Below, one piece after another: positions 5,707-9,591 of a stretch of DNA of 9,591 bases. The stretch covers positions 1 to 9,591 of the forward strand of contig JASLBX010000031.1 of the NCBI GenBank assembly GCA_030146385.1, read 5' to 3'. The stretch's first letter is position 1. The number at the start of each line of letters is the position of its first letter. This DNA is from Jiangellaceae bacterium. Lineage in GTDB: Bacteria > Actinomycetota > Actinomycetes > Jiangellales > Jiangellaceae. The position numbers and the translations under genes were made by a program. The notes below the pieces were generated by a model that did not search any database, was not told the origin of the DNA, and saw only the letters and a list, made by a program, of their open reading frames with translations.

Positions 5707-6507
5707 GTGACTCCCGCACCCTCGCGAGCCCGCTCCCCGAAGGCCGACAGCATCTGTGTGGCCGCCGTCGAAACGGCGCGCGCTGCCGCGGTCGAGACGG
5801 GCGGTGCCGATCAGGTCGGCGACCATCTCGGCTACGACGTCGAGGGTGACCGCGTCGTCACCCACTACTTCGAGTGCACCTCTCCCGGATACCGCGGCTG
5901 GCGGTGGTCGGTCACGGTGGCCCGTGCGTCGCGCAGCAAGGTCGTGACCATTGACGACTGCGTCCTGTTGCCTGGCCAGGCCGCCGTTCTCCCACCGGCC
6001 TGGGTGCCGTGGGAGGAGCGCGTCAAGCCAGGCGACCTGGGCCCCGGCGACCTGATGCCGACGACGGACGACGACACTCGGCTCGTGCCCGGCTACACGG
6101 GGGTCGACCGGGACGCCGACCCGCTGGCCGCCAAAGAGGTCGTGGACGAGCTCGGCCTCGGCCGGGCCTGGCTGCTGTCGCCGCAGGGCCGGGACGAGGC
6201 GGCCGCCCGCTGGCGCTCCGGTGATGGCGGGCCGGACACCGAGATCGCGCGAGCCGCTCCCGCCCAGTGCGAGACGTGCGGGTTCATGATTCGGCTCGGC
6301 GGCGCTCTGGGCCGGGCCTTCGGGGTGTGCTCCAACGAGCGCACTCCCTTCGACGGGCGCGTCGTCTCGTACGACCACGGGTGTGGTGCGCACTCCGACA
6401 TCCGCGTCGAGCAGGTCACGTACGACTCGCCCGAGCCGGTGTTCGACACCCTGTCGTATGACCCGGTGTTCCATGATGGCTCCGATGAGGAGTCCAGCGA
6501 GCCCTGA
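5707..6507 (+). CDS. DUF3027 family protein with a Cys/His cluster
   Basis: A soluble protein of 266 residues and unknown function. Family-typical segments are CVAAVETARAAAVE near the start, VVTHYFECTSPGYRGWRW (51-68), LPPAWVPWEERVKPGDLGPG (95-114) and RLVPGYTG (125-132). The C-terminal part carries CETC (C188, C191), GVCSNE (C208) and YDHGCGAH (H224, C226, H229). This spacing suggests a structural zinc site, but it is unverified. The end is acidic. The GTG at 5707 is chosen because family homology begins just after it; earlier in-frame starts such as 5629 would cross the divergent promoter region. The stop overlaps the start of the following GHKL ATPase gene by about 23 bases, so the two are probably co-translated. 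The name follows recognition of PF11228-type sequence from memory. Confidence 0.9.
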   Translation: MTPAPSRARSPKADSICVAAVETARAAAVETGGADQVGDHLGYDVEGDRVVTHYFECTSPGYRGWRWSVTVARASRSKVVTIDDCVLLPGQAAVLPPAWVPWEERVKPGDLGPGDLMPTTDDDTRLVPGYTGVDRDADPLAAKEVVDELGLGRAWLLSPQGRDEAAARWRSGDGGPDTEIARAAPAQCETCGFMIRLGGALGRAFGVCSNERTPFDGRVVSYDHGCGAHSDIRVEQVTYDSPEPVFDTLSYDPVFHDGSDEESSEP

Positions 6508-9505
6508 CCCGTTCGGCACCGAGCGCCTTCGGGCAGCCGTGCTCGCCGCGTGGGCTGCCTCACCGGCCCGGTTCCGCGAGGACGCCAACGCCGAGGAGGA
6601 ACTCGCCCGCGGCGCGTACCGCGACCGGGTGATCGTCGAACTGGCCCAGAACGCGGCCGACGCCGCGAACCGATCCGGCGTTCAGGGGCGGCTTCTGCTT
6701 CGCCTTGACGAGTCGGCCCTCGTTGCCGCCAACACCGGCGCCCCGCTCGATACCGCCGGTGTCGAAGGGCTGTCCACGCTTCGGGCGTCGGCCAAGCGCG
6801 ACGAAGGCGCCGTCGGCCGGTTCGGCGTCGGGTTCGCTGCCGTGCTGGGTGTGACCGACGAGCCCGCCGTCCTGTCACGGACCGGCGGCGTTCGCTGGTC
6901 GCGCGACGAGGCCGTCGCCGCGGTCGCTGCGGTGCCGGAGCTCGCCGAGGAGCTTGACCGGCGGGGGTCGGCCGTCCCGGTGCTCCGTCTACCGGTACCT
7001 GCCGAGGGTGAGCCGCCAGCCGGCTACGACACCGTGGTCCGGCTCCCACTGCGGGACGACGCCGCCCGGGAGCTCGTGCGATCGTTGCTGGCCGCGGTGG
7101 ACGATGCCCTGCTGCTGTCGCTGCCCGGCCTGGCTGATGTCGTGATCGACACGGGTGGCACCACTAGAACCCTCAGCGCACGCCGGAGTGGCTCGGATGT
7201 CATGGTGGCCGAACAAGGCCGTGAGACGCGGTGGCGACTCGCCGAGCGCACTGGGCGGGTGCCCGCTGAGCTGCTGGCCGACCGCCCGGTCGAGGAGCCG
7301 GACCGGTGGCGGGTGACGGTTGCGGTCCCGGTACGAGCGGACGGCCGCTCGGCGCCGCTGCCGCCGTCCGTGCTCAGGGTGGTCCACGCGCCCACCCCGA
7401 CCGACGAGCGGACGGAGCTTCCGGTGCTGGTGCTCGGCAGCTTCCCGCTCGACTCGTCCCGCCGCCGCGTCATCCCAGGCCGGCTCACGGACATGCTGGC
7501 CGATGAGGTGGCGATCGCTTACGCCGATCTCGTGGTCGAGCTGGCCGCCGCCGGTCCGGAGGTGCTCGACCTGGTTCCGGGCCCGCTACCGGTCGGCGAA
7601 CTGGACGGGACGCTGCATCGGTCGCTGGTTGCTGTGCTGGCCGATGCTCGATTCGTGCCCGCTGCGGGGCTGCCGCAAGGGCGTGAGGGAGCTGGGAAGT
7701 TGCCGTCAGATCTCGGGGCAGCTTCCCACCCGCCAGACATGCTTGCCCCACGTGAGGTCGTCCTGGTGGATGGGCTCAGGTCAGCAGCCGAGCCCTCCGT
7801 CGTGGCGCGATTCGTGGCCGGACTCGCCGACCCTCAGTGGTGGCGCGCCGAGCCGTTGCGCCGCCTGGGTGCAACGACGATCCAGCTGGGGGAGGTCGTC
7901 GACACCCTCGGTGAGCTGAGCCTCGAGCCGGCCGAATGGCGTGGCCTCTACACGGCGTTGGACGGTGCGGATCTCGAATCGATGGCCACCTTGCCGGTGC
8001 CGCTCGCAGACGGCCGGGTGGTGCGGGGTGCGCGGGGCGTGCTGCTGCCTGCCGCGGACGTCGACTCGGAGACCCTGGCGCCGCTCGGACTCAGGGTGGC
8101 GGCTGCCGATGCCGTGCACCCCCTGTTGGCGCGGCTCGGTGCGACCGAAGCGACCGCGGCGGCGGTGCTGCGTGACCCGGTGGTTCGGGCGGCCGTCGAC
8201 GCCGAAGACGAGGCGGTCGCCGAATCGGTGCTGCGGCTCGTCGATGCGTCCGGGCTGACCGTCGACGACGAGCCCTGGCTCGCTCGGACGCTCGTACGGG
8301 ACGGCACCGGCGAGCTCGCCCCCGCCGGTGAGCTGTGGTTCCCCGATTCGGACGTCCTGGACCTGATGGAGGTCGACAACGCTGAGTACACGGTCGCCGC
8401 CACAGCAGTCGGATGGTGGGGTCGTACCGTGCTGCGAGGTGTCGGCGTCCGGGACGGTTTCGCCGTTCTCCAGGAATCGGACGTCACGCTGGACGACGAG
8501 TCATGGCACGACCTGGACGACGAGGACGGTTGGATGGCCGCGATCGTCGAGCGCCTGCCAAGCCAGGACTTCCCGCCCATGCTCACCGAGCTGATTGCCG
8601 TCCGCGACCTCGACCTGATCGGCGACGACCGTTGGGCGCCCGCCCTCGACAGGCTGGCGTCCGAGCCGCTCACCCGTCGCGCGCTCACCGAGCCCGCTCA
8701 CGTGCTGCTGGCCGACGGCTCCCGGCAGGCCGTCCCGCCGTACACCGCATGGTGGCTGCGCGAGCACGCCGAGTTCGACGGCGTCCCGCTGCGCCTGATG
8801 GGCGCCGCAGACGCCGAGCCGCTGGTGCGCCGGCTGCTGGCGACCGTCCCGGTGCCACTGGACACCGCCGTGACCCGGGCGCTGGGCCTGGCCCGGACCG
8901 TGGCGGACCTTGCCGGCGAGCCGGACCGACTGCTCGACCGGCTGGCCGACCAGGCCCTGGAGCTGTCGGCGGCCGATCTCGGTGCTGTCCACAGCGCGCT
9001 CGTCGCCGCCGACCTGGACCCGGATGCCGTACCACCTCCGGAACGGGTTCGCGTGCCCGATGGCGACGGGACGCGGATCGTTCCCGCCAACGGCGTGGTC
9101 GTCGCCGATGGGCCGCACTGGCTCCAGTTGGGCGGGCCGGCCGTGCTGCCAGGCGGCGCCGACTTGGCGGCGTTGCTGGCCCTGCCGCTGGCGAGTGACC
9201 TTTCGGATCCGTACCCGAGCACGTCCGGACGTGTCGCAGATGTCCCCGAGGTGGTCGGCCGCCTGCTGCCGGAAGCTACGGCGACCTACGTCGAGCATGA
9301 CGAGCTTCAAGTCGCGGGCACGTCCGTCGACTGGTGGGTCGACCCAGACGGCACCGTGCACGCGGCTACCGTCGACGGCCTCGCCCGCGGCCTCGCGTGG
9401 GCGGCCGGTCGGTGGGACGCACGGTTGGAACTGGCCGAGGCGCTGCGCGACCCCGACGCCGTGCCCACCCTCCTGGCCGAACGCACCTTCTCCGCTCCAG
9501 AATGA
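6485..9505 (+). CDS. Sacsin/Hsp90-like GHKL ATPase, large uncharacterised protein
   Basis: A protein of 1006 residues. The N-terminal 200 or so form a GHKL (Hsp90/sacsin-type) ATP-binding domain. The helix VIVELAQNAADAANRSG holds the catalytic Glu52 and metal-binding Asn56. VAANTGAPLD (81-90) replaces the usual D-N-G box with N-T-G. STLRASAKRDEGAVGRFGVGF (97-117) is the lid and glycine box. The remaining 800 residues are Leu/Ala/Asp/Glu-rich, with no recognised catalytic motif, signal peptide or membrane helix. In eukaryotic sacsin this ATPase domain is linked to chaperone activity; the bacterial relatives are uncharacterised as far as I know. The ATG at 6485 is preferred because homologues I recall begin shortly before DPFGTE; ATGs at 6473 and 6476 are equally possible. 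None has a good ribosome site, and all overlap the DUF3027 gene, which points to translational coupling. A chaperone-like role with the DUF3027 protein is inference. Confidence 0.88.
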   Translation: MRSPASPDPFGTERLRAAVLAAWAASPARFREDANAEEELARGAYRDRVIVELAQNAADAANRSGVQGRLLLRLDESALVAANTGAPLDTAGVEGLSTLRASAKRDEGAVGRFGVGFAAVLGVTDEPAVLSRTGGVRWSRDEAVAAVAAVPELAEELDRRGSAVPVLRLPVPAEGEPPAGYDTVVRLPLRDDAARELVRSLLAAVDDALLLSLPGLADVVIDTGGTTRTLSARRSGSDVMVAEQGRETRWRLAERTGRVPAELLADRPVEEPDRWRVTVAVPVRADGRSAPLPPSVLRVVHAPTPTDERTELPVLVLGSFPLDSSRRRVIPGRLTDMLADEVAIAYADLVVELAAAGPEVLDLVPGPLPVGELDGTLHRSLVAVLADARFVPAAGLPQGREGAGKLPSDLGAASHPPDMLAPREVVLVDGLRSAAEPSVVARFVAGLADPQWWRAEPLRRLGATTIQLGEVVDTLGELSLEPAEWRGLYTALDGADLESMATLPVPLADGRVVRGARGVLLPAADVDSETLAPLGLRVAAADAVHPLLARLGATEATAAAVLRDPVVRAAVDAEDEAVAESVLRLVDASGLTVDDEPWLARTLVRDGTGELAPAGELWFPDSDVLDLMEVDNAEYTVAATAVGWWGRTVLRGVGVRDGFAVLQESDVTLDDESWHDLDDEDGWMAAIVERLPSQDFPPMLTELIAVRDLDLIGDDRWAPALDRLASEPLTRRALTEPAHVLLADGSRQAVPPYTAWWLREHAEFDGVPLRLMGAADAEPLVRRLLATVPVPLDTAVTRALGLARTVADLAGEPDRLLDRLADQALELSAADLGAVHSALVAADLDPDAVPPPERVRVPDGDGTRIVPANGVVVADGPHWLQLGGPAVLPGGADLAALLALPLASDLSDPYPSTSGRVADVPEVVGRLLPEATATYVEHDELQVAGTSVDWWVDPDGTVHAATVDGLARGLAWAAGRWDARLELAEALRDPDAVPTLLAERTFSAPE

Positions 9506-9591
9506 CCACGTTAAGTGGGTAATCGCCGCGTAAACCACGCTTGCAAGCCCAGTAGAGCTGGGAAACAGCGCGTAACGGCTACTTCGTCTCG
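9506..9591. other. Intergenic tail after the ATPase gene with weak hairpins
   Basis: No gene is seen here. CCCAG (9548-9552) and CTGGG (9558-9562) form a five-pair hairpin with a TAGAG loop followed by GAAA, a weak terminator candidate. Just before it, GCTTGCAAGC (9539-9548) is a perfect ten-base palindrome that could be a regulator site. CCAC (9506-9509) can pair with GTGG (9515-9518), which can also pair with CCAC at 9535-9538. The octamer GCGTAACG at 9570-9577 matches the MMPL operator core at 71-78. Without the downstream gene it is unclear whether this is the end of one unit or the promoter of the next. Confidence 0.25.

Noticed and set aside
8501..9538. Open minus-strand frame of 345 codons opposite the ATPase 3' half
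   Set aside because: The translation is Gln/Gly/Arg/His-rich with no recognisable domain, and the plus-strand ATPase frame is continuous with good codon bias. Long antisense frames are expected at this GC content.
1..9591. Mobile element, phage, CRISPR array or defence island
   Set aside because: No transposase, integrase, Cas-like gene, regular spacer-repeat pattern or target-site duplication is visible, and composition is even across the genes. The HipA-like kinase and GHKL ATPase alone do not justify a defence-island call.

Overview
The window comes from a chromosome of a high-GC Gram-positive actinomycete. The evidence is roughly 70% GC by eye, strong third-position GC bias, frequent GTG starts, and gene families typical of Actinobacteria (MMPL exporter, DUF3027, actinobacterial cold-shock protein with a C-terminal tail). 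I cannot name the genus. There are seven protein genes, all intact. I see no tRNA, rRNA, CRISPR array, insertion sequence or phage gene, and no gap between genes exceeds about 130 bases.

Layout: (1) positions 1-131 hold a leader and likely operator (two adjacent palindromes sharing CGTAACG) for (2) an MMPL-family membrane exporter on + (132-2402). (3) A perfect hairpin (2430-2464) ends this gene and also faces the operon coming the other way. (4) On -, a small HipA-like kinase (HipA_2 type, 2892-3647) and a DUF3037 protein (2527-2895) overlap by four bases as GTGA. (5) A short divergent promoter region (3648-3734) separates the kinase from (6) a cold-shock-domain protein on + (3735-4118). (7) An imperfect nested inverted repeat (4140-4213) lies between that gene and the converging (8) MFS transporter on - (4214-5608), which has a basic histone-H1-like N-terminal tail. 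(9) A 98-base divergent region precedes (10) a DUF3027 protein (5707-6507), which overlaps (11) a roughly 1000-residue sacsin/Hsp90-type GHKL ATPase (6485-9505).

How the genes may work together: the cold-shock protein, MFS protein, DUF3027 protein and GHKL ATPase form what I recall as a conserved actinobacterial neighbourhood (for example cspB Rv0871, Rv0876c and Rv0877 in Mycobacterium tuberculosis, from memory). Its function is not established. The DUF3027 and ATPase genes are probably one transcript with coupled translation. The HipA_2/DUF3037 pair is a second coupled unit of unknown physiological role. The MMPL exporter looks independent and is probably controlled by a repressor encoded outside the window.

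The parts closest to an undescribed system are the DUF3027/sacsin-like ATPase unit with its divergent MFS gene, and the HipA_2/DUF3037 pair. Both are recognisable families, and any functional role beyond family membership is inference.
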